Shown one piece after another: positions 1 to 5,837 of a stretch of 9,448 nt of DNA. The notes beneath the pieces were generated by a model. The model did not search any database. It had not been told where the DNA came from and worked only from the letters and a program-made list of their open reading frames with translations. Position numbers and translations under genes: made by a program. The DNA comes from CAYUNA01 sp047629355 (GTDB taxonomy: Bacteria > Bacteroidota > Bacteroidia > Chitinophagales > Saprospiraceae), in the NCBI GenBank assembly GCA_047629355.1, contig JBLHWU010000232.1, forward strand, positions 1-9,448, written 5' to 3'. Position 1 is the stretch's first letter, and every line of letters begins with the position of its first letter.

Positions 1-105
1 GGCAATCTGTTGATACAAATAGAAAAAGAGAAGCAGCAAGAACAAGCCGTTAAAAAAATTACGAGCCTTCAACAAGCTCGTCGAGCTTTTAAAAAGACAG
101 GATAA
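1..105 (+). CDS. 3' end of an unrecognised gene (partial)
   Basis: Frame 1 is open from the window edge for 34 codons and ends in TAA at 103-105. The visible peptide is very basic and rich in Gln, Lys and Arg (for example QEQAVKKITSLQQARRAFKK), consistent with a helical or nucleic-acid-binding C-terminus, but I do not recognise the family. It could be the tail of a transposase or simply an open edge fragment. A hairpin overlaps the stop codon, which fits a real gene end. No start, domain or length can be judged because the rest lies outside the window. Confidence 0.4.
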   Translation, partial: GNLLIQIEKEKQQEQAVKKITSLQQARRAFKKTG

Positions 106-141
106 AACTTGTGTGCAATTATGCACAAATTAAGTTTTTAT
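102..141 (+). terminator. Hairpin at the stop codon of the leftmost partial gene
   Basis: TGTGCA (112-117) and TGCACA (122-127) form a perfect 6-bp stem around the loop ATTA. The outer arms ATAAAACTT (102-110) and AAGTTTTTAT (132-141) continue the pairing with one bulged base. The T run lies inside the descending arm, so the structure could end transcription in either direction. It overlaps the stop codon. The terminator role is inferred; the pairing is directly visible. Confidence 0.5.
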
Positions 142-229
142 AGCAAAATGACAATAATTTGGTTTTGGGCAGTCGAATACAGGAGAAATACGTCCAAAAT
201 CACGAAAATTAACGCAGATGTAGGCAAAA

Positions 230-329
230 AATCAAAAATAGAACCCGTTTTGACCTTTCGGTTCACTTGACTTGAAAAATGGTAACTTGTCAAACAGTCT
301 AAAGTATTACTTTTAGTCTATTTTTGATT
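230..329. repeat. 13-bp inverted repeat bounding about 100 bp
   Basis: AATCAAAAATAGA (230-242) recurs as its exact complement TCTATTTTTGATT (317-329). Inside lies a weak secondary hairpin (CTAAAG and CTTTTAG around 301-316). No gene is visible. It could be the remnant of another miniature element, but no target-site duplication is clear, so its nature is unassigned. Confidence 0.4.
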
Positions 330-354
330 CTTTACCCTGTTTTCTGACAGACAC

Positions 355-517
355 TAAGTAACGATGAAAGAATAAGTTACTCAACTGGACAGAGGATAAT
401 TTTTCTCAGTTTTTGCTTGAAAGAATGATAATTGTTGATACTTTGACTGATTTCAAGTGAAAATTGAGGATAATTTGTCCTATCCAGTTGGGGAAGTTAT
501 TTTTTCACCGTTACTTA
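355..517. mobile_element. TA-flanked palindromic miniature element (MITE-like), 159 bp
   Basis: The left end (from TAAGTAACG at 355) and the right end (CGTTACTTA ending at 517) are complementary over about 39 bp with six mismatches. A second pair of arms, 407-422 and 451-466, matches at 13 of 16 positions, so most of the element can fold into one long hairpin. It is bounded by TA at 355-356 and 516-517. It contains no ORF. Terminal inverted repeats plus TA on both sides fit a non-autonomous Tc1/mariner-IS630-type element. Family membership and mobility are inferred, because no parent transposon with these ends is visible here. Confidence 0.6.
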
Positions 518-519
518 CA

Positions 520-673
520 GCCACAGCGTGGCGTCCCTCTTGGTAACACAACTGTTGCTACTACACAAAGCTGCATCGCAGCGGCTCTCTTAAATTTTTC
601 ACTTAATTTTGTTTGAGTGTCTTATAATTCAGGGGCATTTGAATATAAAAAGAGCGCTGCGAAGCTGTGGCTG
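520..673. repeat. Cluster of short GC-rich palindromes downstream of the aldolase gene
   Basis: This gene-free stretch holds GCCAC-AGC-GTGGC (520-532) and GCTGC-ATC-GCAGC (570-582). TCGCAGCG (576-583) is also complementary to CGCTGCGA (655-662), and the pairing extends into CTCT/AGAG with a bulge. On the minus strand the CGCTGCGA copy is followed by CTCTTTTTATA about 30 bases after the aldolase stop, so it may contribute to ending that transcript. The compact palindromes with three-base loops resemble REP-type repeats, but no RAYT transposase is visible nearby. Confidence 0.45.
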
Positions 674-687
674 ATTCGTGAAATATT

Positions 688-1305
688 TTACAACTCATAC
701 TTTTCTAACCATTCAAAAATAACCTCCCCCGCTTCTTTCAAATTCTTTCCAAAAGCAAAAATGCCCTCCTCATGTCCTTCCATTACAAATATTTTCACCG
801 AAGGCAAATCCGTTTTTTGTAATAAATTAACAATCGAAAAAGCCATTTCTGGCGTACCGTACGCAACTGATTGGTCGGTGGTCGGAACTTGGTGCAGTAA
901 CTTTTTCCAAAGCTCAAAATGATGAATATGAATGACACCTTGGACCCATGGACATTCCTGATAAATAACGGCGTGACTCATAGATTCGGAGGAAGCGACG
1001 ATTGGACCGCGACAAGTCAGGTTATTTTTTTGCAAATTAAAATCGAGTACTTGTGCGTAATGTTCGCGGGTTAATTTAGCAAAATTGCCCGTTGCTGACC
1101 CACTGATATAAAATTGATTGCTATCAAGAATCCGTTCACTAAGGTTACCAAAACCAATACCATTCGGATATGCTCCAATCAATTGATGCGCATACATTTG
1201 GTCACGCCAATGTTGCAGGTTTTGTAACCTTTCCTTAGCAATCGGTGGTGCTTTTTGCCAATTTGGAATAAATTTTATATATCCTTCGTCGATGATTTTT
1301 GACAT
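688..1305 (-). CDS. Class II aldolase/adducin-family protein
   Basis: This 205-residue protein has the length and motif order of a single class II aldolase/adducin head domain, a cytosolic zinc-dependent fold that includes fuculose-phosphate aldolase and ribulose-phosphate epimerases. Visible landmarks are GNLSER (53-58) and ISGSATG (67-73), matching the phosphate-binding region. SSES (105-108) supplies the probable catalytic Glu107. HIH (126-128) and the His of EGHEEG (176-181) are the expected zinc ligands, so an active enzyme is plausible. The substrate cannot be read from sequence; this branch in Bacteroidota is usually annotated only by family. The start at 1305 is the only Met before the conserved region. 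It has no Shine-Dalgarno sequence and is preceded by an AT-rich leader. The gene stands alone and diverges from the peptidase gene. The stop is TAA. Confidence 0.9.
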   Translation of the reverse strand: MSKIIDEGYIKFIPNWQKAPPIAKERLQNLQHWRDQMYAHQLIGAYPNGIGFGNLSERILDSNQFYISGSATGNFAKLTREHYAQVLDFNLQKNNLTCRGPIVASSESMSHAVIYQECPWVQGVIHIHHFELWKKLLHQVPTTDQSVAYGTPEMAFSIVNLLQKTDLPSVKIFVMEGHEEGIFAFGKNLKEAGEVIFEWLEKYEL

Positions 1306-1345
1306 TTAAATTAGCTAATTTTGGATTAAGTTCTAAAATAAAATA

Positions 1346-1353
1346 CAAAATTA
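1346..1353 (-). promoter_or_regulatory. Candidate Bacteroidota -7 box for the aldolase gene
   Basis: On the minus strand this reads TAATTTTG, an exact match to the Bacteroidota -7 consensus TAnnTTTG, about 41 bases upstream of the start codon at 1305. I do not find a convincing TTG -33 element at the usual spacing, so this is a half-supported promoter call. Confidence 0.4.
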
Positions 1354-1430
1354 ACCAACTCAACGTTAAGATTATCCACACCAATATCAAGTATCCTTAA
1401 TTTTTGGCATTTTTGTGGCATACTAAAAGG

Positions 1431-1537
1431 TGGACGGCAGACGGTGGACGGTAAACGGGGTAACAGCAAGAAATTGTTGTACCTCATTTTTAACGAATGT
1501 CGCCGTCCACCGTCTACCGTTCACCATCAACCGTCTT
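1431..1537. repeat. Inverted array of degenerate heptamers (NNNACGG), copy 1
   Basis: The left arm (1431-1458) is four heptamers: TGGACGG, CAGACGG, TGGACGG, TAAACGG. After a spacer of about 44 bases, the right arm (1503-1537) carries five complementary units: CCGTCCA, CCGTCTA, CCGTTCA, CCATCAA, CCGTCTT. The arms can pair into a long hairpin. The array ends 12 bases before the peptidase start codon and contains no stop in the peptidase frame, so an artificial N-terminal extension from GTG1430 is possible. A second copy lies at 5753-5837. Function is unknown. Confidence 0.85.
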
Positions 1538-1549
1538 AAATTTCCCATA

Positions 1550-3520
1550 ATGTTTAAAAAAATATTACCGATTATTCTATTGGCTTTCGCGATGCAGTTG
1601 ACTGCTCAGAATTTGATTCCGCGCGAAGAGCTATTTCAAGAAAAAGAAAAATTTAATGTCCGCATCTCACATCGAGGCGATTATGTCTTTTTTCAGCAAG
1701 ACGAAGAAGGAAGAGATGGCAGCATTTATTCCTTGCGGACGGATGTGGTGGCGCAGCCGTCAGAATTGCACCTTGGCGATAAATTGATAGATTGGCGACC
1801 GACGTATAGCCATGAAATTATTGCGATTGTTGAAAATGGCGAAGAAATGCAACTGGTGAAAGCAGGTGTTCGTAGTAAGAAATCGAAAGTCGTTCCGTTG
1901 AAACCTTTTAAAAGTATTAAGTTTCTGCACGGTTCTCCGAAGTTTATGAATAAAATTGCGGTGGAAATTGAAGGCAAGGAGAAGATGGATTCTGGCTTGT
2001 TTATCGTCGATATTATCAGCGGAAATAGTAAGCGGATTGGTCGAAATAATGAATTTGATAAAATTTTATTTGATGATTTATTCACGCAAATTGCAGCGCA
2101 AAAAAAGAACGAATTGGGGGGGAATTCCATTTTTCTACGCACTGTAAGTAAATGGGATACATTGGTGGTTCACCCAGATACTTGGGATATGTACGTTGGT
2201 GGTTTCAACCAAATTTTGTCGGTCACTAATGATGGCAAGAAGATGTACATGACTGATAATTCAGTAGGAGATAAAACGGCTTTGTATGAAGTTGATGTTC
2301 CAACGGGTAAGATGACAGAGTTGGCAAAAGATGAATTTGCCGATATTTTGCCTTATGGCGCAACCTATAATTCTGATGGAAAACCGACGGCTGTTTTAGG
2401 ATTATTTGCGGATTCTCGACGTCATTTTACGGATGAAAGTGTGAAAGCCGATTTTGAAGTATTGCGGGTAAAATTAGGGAATGTCAAATGGGTTGGTGGA
2501 AGCCAAGATGACAATACTTGGCTCATTGGTGAAATGAACGGTGGACCCGTTCGCTACCATGTTTTCAAACGAAAAGAGTTGGAAATCAAATATTTATTCA
2601 ACGATTATTCCTTTTTAGAACGCTATACTTTAGCAGAAAGAAAGGCGCATGCAGTTAAAGCTCGGAACGATATTACGTTACCCGTCCACGTTTATTTACC
2701 TCCAGGCACAGACGATGACGGTGATGGCATTCCGTCTGAACCTTTGCCGACTATTGTTTACATGCACGGTGGCCCGTGGGTTGGTATCCGGCAATGGAAT
2801 CAATGGAATTATTTGCGGCATTTTCAATTATTGGCAAATCGCGGTTATGCAGTCATCAATATTGAATTTCGAGGGACGACAGGCTTGGGCAAAAAAGTTC
2901 ATGAACTCGGTAAACAACAATGGGGAGAAGGTATGAATCTCGACATTGCAGACATCTCCGATTGGGCAATGAAACAGGGCATTGCTAACCCGCGAAAGAT
3001 TGGTTTATTAGGCTGGTCGTATGGTGGATATGCAGCGGCGGCAGGTTTGGCGTTTAACCCAAAGGGCTATGCTTGTGGAGTAAATATGTTCGGGCCGACG
3101 GATTTATTAGAGTTTGTAAAAAATAATCGAGATACGGAGAAATGGCATGATTTAGTTGGAAACCCACATACAGAAGAAGGCGAAGCGTTGTTGAAAAAAC
3201 ACTCGCCAAGTTATGCTGTGGATAATATTTTAAGCCCGATTTTGATGACAACAGGCGGTAAAGATGAACGTGTGCCACAGAGTCAATTGGACAATTTTGC
3301 AAAGCTATTGAAAGAGAAAAATAAGGACGTTATTTATTTCACGTATCCAGAAGAAGGACATATTTTCAAAGATACAGGTAGTTGGATTTCTTTCTGGGCA
3401 ATTACAGAAGCATTTTTAAAAGAACACCTTGATGGACGGGCAGAAGGTAGAAATGATGCGGTGGAACAAGGGAATATGAAGGTGGTTTTGGGAGGAAAAT
3501 TTATTGATAAAATGCGGTAA
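1550..3520 (+). CDS. Secreted S9 family peptidase (prolyl oligopeptidase family)
   Basis: This 656-residue serine peptidase is probably exported to the periplasm or cell surface. It starts with a signal peptide (MFKKILPIILLAFAMQLTAQ, cleavage likely after AQ). A beta-propeller-like region of roughly residues 25-380 follows, then an alpha/beta-hydrolase domain from about 395. HGGPW (406-410) is the oxyanion-hole region. GWSYGG holds the nucleophile Ser490, GGKDERVP the Asp572, and EEGH the His604, so the catalytic triad is complete. Family members cleave short peptides, often dipeptidyl- or acylaminoacyl-type; the specificity here is not predictable. An upstream in-frame GTG at 1430 would add 40 residues, but they are encoded by repeat DNA and would bury the signal peptide, so I chose ATG1550. 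There is no T9SS sorting domain. The gene diverges from the aldolase gene and converges on the broken T9SS gene. The stop is TAA. Confidence 0.95.
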   Translation: MFKKILPIILLAFAMQLTAQNLIPREELFQEKEKFNVRISHRGDYVFFQQDEEGRDGSIYSLRTDVVAQPSELHLGDKLIDWRPTYSHEIIAIVENGEEMQLVKAGVRSKKSKVVPLKPFKSIKFLHGSPKFMNKIAVEIEGKEKMDSGLFIVDIISGNSKRIGRNNEFDKILFDDLFTQIAAQKKNELGGNSIFLRTVSKWDTLVVHPDTWDMYVGGFNQILSVTNDGKKMYMTDNSVGDKTALYEVDVPTGKMTELAKDEFADILPYGATYNSDGKPTAVLGLFADSRRHFTDESVKADFEVLRVKLGNVKWVGGSQDDNTWLIGEMNGGPVRYHVFKRKELEIKYLFNDYSFLERYTLAERKAHAVKARNDITLPVHVYLPPGTDDDGDGIPSEPLPTIVYMHGGPWVGIRQWNQWNYLRHFQLLANRGYAVINIEFRGTTGLGKKVHELGKQQWGEGMNLDIADISDWAMKQGIANPRKIGLLGWSYGGYAAAAGLAFNPKGYACGVNMFGPTDLLEFVKNNRDTEKWHDLVGNPHTEEGEALLKKHSPSYAVDNILSPILMTTGGKDERVPQSQLDNFAKLLKEKNKDVIYFTYPEEGHIFKDTGSWISFWAITEAFLKEHLDGRAEGRNDAVEQGNMKVVLGGKFIDKMR

Positions 3521-3534
3521 TTATCGTCAATTAG

Positions 3535-3788
3535 CGTGACGCAATTTTTTAAACAACTCCCGAAATACCGTGTAAATTTCATTGCATTTTACAAGGGAAT
3601 TTTAGGGTGCAAAAACGGTTTACAAAAACTGTTTTTGCCCTTTAAGCAAGCATACCCGCATTGCCGCAGGCAATGCGCACTGTATTTTTTGAAGCTCGAA
3701 AATCTTATGATTTTCTCGCTTCTTAAACTTCAAATAAACTTATTTTATTTTTACTTAAACAGTCTTCAATTGCGTCACGTTTTTTTTT
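3535..3788 (+). repeat. Multi-hairpin element between convergent genes (possible terminator, mobile element or structured RNA)
   Basis: A perfect 12-bp inverted repeat, CGTGACGCAATT (3535-3546) and AATTGCGTCACG (3768-3779), closes a region with four successive internal hairpins. They are 3571-3593 (6 bp); 3605-3640 (3 bp, a two-base bulge, then about 12 bp); 3657-3677 (perfect 9 bp, loop GCA); and 3691-3722 (5 bp plus 7 bp around an internal loop). The closing stem is followed on the plus strand by nine T residues (3780-3788). It starts 15 bases after the peptidase stop. The layout suits a large intrinsic terminator, a miniature mobile element, or a folded RNA. No TA duplication is seen. An 84-codon frame here is not convincing as a gene. 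Confidence 0.55.
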
Positions 3789-3794
3789 AAAGCA

Positions 3795-5110
3795 CTAATT
3801 TTTAAACACCCTTACCGTCTCAATCTCATCTCCATTTTCAATCGTCAAAAAATAAACACCTCTTTCCAAAAAAGACACATCAATCAACATTTTATCAAAT
3901 AAAATAGAAAACGCCTCTTCTAAAAACTACCGACCGAGCACATCATAAATGTAAATTCTCGTTCCTTCTCCACTCAATAAATCACTAGCAATCGTCAATT
4001 CATCATTAACTGGATTTGGAAAAATAGTAATGGATTTATCTGCTAAATTATCAATACAATCCTCATCTAATCCTCTGTCATACTCGTAAATTATCCGATA
4101 AATGCGGGGTAAATAGACTTTATGAATGGCGACTCTGGATAATTCGCAAACTATTGATTATCAATTATTTGCAATTCTAAAAAGCTACTCATTCATAAAG
4201 TCTAATCATCCAATCCCAATTTCTTCAAAATATCACCGCAGTAATAGTTAAAACGCTCAACTACTGGTGGGTCTTGCGTCTCAAAACGATAGGAAACCGT
4301 TCGCCGCTGAACTAGCCGATTTGGGTCATCATAAATCAATGAAATGTTGTCTTTTGTAACTTCCCGATAAGGATTAGAATTTGTTTTTCGGGACCGAATA
4401 TTTAGCGTTAATTCTCCGTGGTCATCATATTCCCAAATGGTCGTTTCACTGATGGTAGAAGAAGAAAATAGCAAATATTCTACCTTTTCAATCAACCTGC
4501 CTGCCTCATGATAATCAAAAAAGCGTTCGTAATGTAAAGTAAAGTCCAATTGTCATTAAAAAAAGCGTATTGGGAATCAATTTTTACCCGACCTTCTGCG
4601 CCATTGATATAAATGTTTTTCTTAAAAGTGGTATCCCCGTTGACTTCTAATTCCTTCCACAAACGATTGGTTTTGTGGCAATTTTCATCAAGGGTGTATT
4701 CATAATAATGCTGCGGATAAACGCCGTGAATGCTCAATATTTCATTGTCTTGGGCAAATAAGCATCCGTTTTCATTATAATGGTAAGTATTTGGTATATA
4801 GGTTTTGATAATTGTCCGTACCGGCGTCGTAAGTATTGAGAATTTCCTTTTCCAATCGTTCATTTTCATCATAAAAATAGTCCGCACCATTTGCATTCCC
4901 CCAATCAGCTCGGTCTGTAAACCAATATTGTTCGAGTTCTGCTGTTAATAAATCGCCTTCGTATTTATAGGTGGCGCGACCTGAATTACGCTACTTTGTA
5001 GAGTCTGCTATCCAGATTTGTTCGATAGCTTCCACCAATTTGGGTTGGGCATTTGTATGGAAATGTAGTAGGAAAAGGAAAATTGATGATAAAAGTAGGC
5101 GTATTTTCAT
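3795..5110 (-). pseudogene. Broken T9SS-secreted protein with Tyr/Asp-rich YD-like repeats
   Basis: The start at 5110 encodes a signal peptide (MKIRLLLSSIFLFLLHFHTNAQ region). The gene ends at TAG 3795-3797 with a type A sorting domain containing FPNPVNDELTI, IYDVLGR and ERGVYFLTIENG, so the intact product was a T9SS cargo protein of roughly 400 residues. In between are Rhs/YD-like phrases (YKYEGD, YFYDENERL, YHYNENG, WEYDDHGEL, YEYDRG). Damage comprises an in-frame TAG at 4991-4993; a frameshift near 4785, where one extra base would be removed to give KYYHYNENG; another near 4550, where one base seems lost; a TA-flanked element at 4114-4204; and a TAG at 3927-3929 inside the sorting domain. 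A second TA-flanked element starts 15 bases upstream of the ATG. I infer an inactive or decaying gene. Specific cargo function is unknown. Confidence 0.85.
4114..4204. mobile_element. 87-bp TA-flanked miniature element inserted in the T9SS gene
   Basis: Terminal repeats GACTTTATGAATG (4116-4128) and CATTCATAAAGTC (4190-4202) are perfect 13-bp complements, each bordered by TA (4114-4115 and 4203-4204). The interior is itself imperfectly palindromic around ATTGATTATCAAT, so the whole can form one hairpin. Deleting the element plus one TA rejoins the host gene in frame on the minus strand, reading LGLDDYLPRIYRIIYEYDRG. That is strong evidence for insertion with a TA target duplication, the signature of Tc1/mariner-IS630 transposons. 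The inserted 89 bp shift the frame, and the TA plus the first G of the element create a TAG stop at 4202-4204. Confidence 0.85.
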
Positions 5111-5125
5111 AAAGATAAATTTTGG

Positions 5126-5240
5126 TAAGTTCAAACTGATTTCAGAAGTTATTTGAACAAGAGGAGTTTGAGGGAGAAAAATCCCTCCCCGTCGCCGTAG
5201 GCGACGGGCTAAGTATGGCTCTGAAATCAGTTTGAGCTTA
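5126..5240. mobile_element. 111-bp TA-flanked miniature element upstream of the T9SS gene
   Basis: Terminal repeats AGTTCAAACTGATTTCAGA (5128-5146) and TCTGAAATCAGTTTGAGCT (5220-5238) are complementary at 18 of 19 positions and are bordered by TA (5126-5127 and 5239-5240). Inside are two further hairpins: GAGGGA/TCCCTC (5170-5187) and the perfect 9-bp stem CCCGTCGCC-GTA-GGCGACGGG (5188-5208). There is no ORF. It lies between the broken T9SS gene's start (5110) and the DUF1456 stop (5283), so it probably disrupts the T9SS promoter or serves as a terminator for the DUF1456 transcript. Its terminal sequence differs from those of the elements at 355 and 4114. Confidence 0.7.
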
Positions 5241-5282
5241 AAATCGGGGTTACTTTCTGAAATTCAATAAGTCGCCGCTACA

Positions 5283-5750
5283 TCACTCTTCATCTGGTCG
5301 ATTTTTCTGCTGCAACCCCATCAAGAAATTCCGTAAAAACTGGTCTTTACACTCTCGATATTGACTCTGTCCGGGTTTCCGAAACAGCGCACTCAACTCA
5401 TGCTTACTTACTCGAATGCGGACAAGTTTAAAAATTTCCATAATGTCATCATCGCGCATATTGAGCGCAATTCTCAGTTTTCTGAAAACCATATTATTGG
5501 TCAATCGCTTTTCTGGACGTGGTTGTTCGCCTTCGCGTTTGCCTCGCTTGAGATTGATAAAACCATTTAAAAAGGTCGCCAACTTAATGTCGTGCAAACT
5601 TTTAAAATCCTCATCTTCCTCTTTTTTTAACCAATTGCTAATCTCCTCTCGCGTTACCTCCAAATCTGCCAAAGCAAAAAGGGCAATCACCTGAGAATCT
5701 TTCCAATCAAATGTGTAGCGCAAGCGGCGAAAAATATCGTTGTTATTCAT
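5283..5750 (-). CDS. DUF1456 family protein (YehS-like)
   Basis: This 155-residue cytosolic protein has two related halves. Residues 1 to about 65 begin NNDIFRRLRYTFDWKDSQV, and about 83-145 begin NNMVFRKLRIALNMRDDDI. This is the tandem helical arrangement of DUF1456, known from Escherichia coli YehS. Each half has the pattern of a short helical domain with a conserved R(R/K)LR near its start and a phrase ending in FLNGF or FLMGL. No biochemical function is established for the family. I chose ATG5750, where homology begins. A GTG at 5834 in the same frame would add 28 residues made entirely from the heptamer repeat and would overlap the upstream methyltransferase gene. The gene follows the methyltransferase at 73 bases on the same strand, so co-transcription is likely. 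The stop is TGA. Confidence 0.9.
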   Translation of the reverse strand: MNNNDIFRRLRYTFDWKDSQVIALFALADLEVTREEISNWLKKEEDEDFKSLHDIKLATFLNGFINLKRGKREGEQPRPEKRLTNNMVFRKLRIALNMRDDDIMEIFKLVRIRVSKHELSALFRKPGQSQYRECKDQFLRNFLMGLQQKNRPDEE

Positions 5751-5752
5751 GT

Positions 5753-5837
5753 AAGACGGTTGACGGTTGACGGTTGACGGTAGACGGTGGTGCGAGCTTG
5801 TTAACTCGTCCACCGTCTGTCGTTTACCGTTCACCGC
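5753..5837. repeat. Inverted array of degenerate heptamers (NNNACGG), copy 2
   Basis: On the plus strand, five direct units AAGACGG, TTGACGG (three times) and TAGACGG occupy 5753-5787. After a spacer of about 20 bases come complementary units (CCGTCTG, TCGTTTA, CCGTTCA) to 5837. Read on the minus strand, the array has the same order as copy 1 and stops two bases before the DUF1456 start codon. Its far end overlaps the last codons and stop of the methyltransferase gene. Function is unknown; a regulatory leader or an invasive repeat are both possible. Confidence 0.85.

Noticed and set aside
617..922. Plus-strand ORF opposite the aldolase gene
   Set aside because: It is antisense to a clearly recognisable gene with conserved motifs; the same holds for ORFs antisense to the peptidase, methyltransferase and T9SS genes.
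1430..1549. N-terminal extension of the peptidase from GTG1430
   Set aside because: The 40 extra residues are encoded by repeat DNA, precede a good signal peptide that should be N-terminal, and resemble the repeat-derived extension at the other array.
3535..3779. Treating this element as a fourth TA-flanked MITE
   Set aside because: TA occurs near the left end (3532-3533), but the right end is followed only by T residues, so no target duplication can be shown.
3536..3790. 84-codon plus-strand ORF between the convergent genes
   Set aside because: It is spanned entirely by the inverted-repeat structure, is rich in Leu, Phe and Lys from AT-rich DNA, and resembles no known family.
3795..5110. 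Separate small genes for the two ORFs within the broken T9SS gene (4202-4549 and 4492-4896)
   Set aside because: They are successive frames of one gene: the protein style is continuous, a signal peptide lies upstream and a sorting domain downstream, and single-base changes plus element removal reconnect them.
5751..5834. N-terminal extension of the DUF1456 protein from GTG5834
   Set aside because: It consists of heptamer repeat translation, overlaps the methyltransferase gene, and lies outside the two DUF1456 halves, which start at Met5750.
1431..5837. Heptamer arrays as CRISPR
   Set aside because: Units are 7 bp, contiguous, degenerate and inverted, with no unique spacers and no cas genes.
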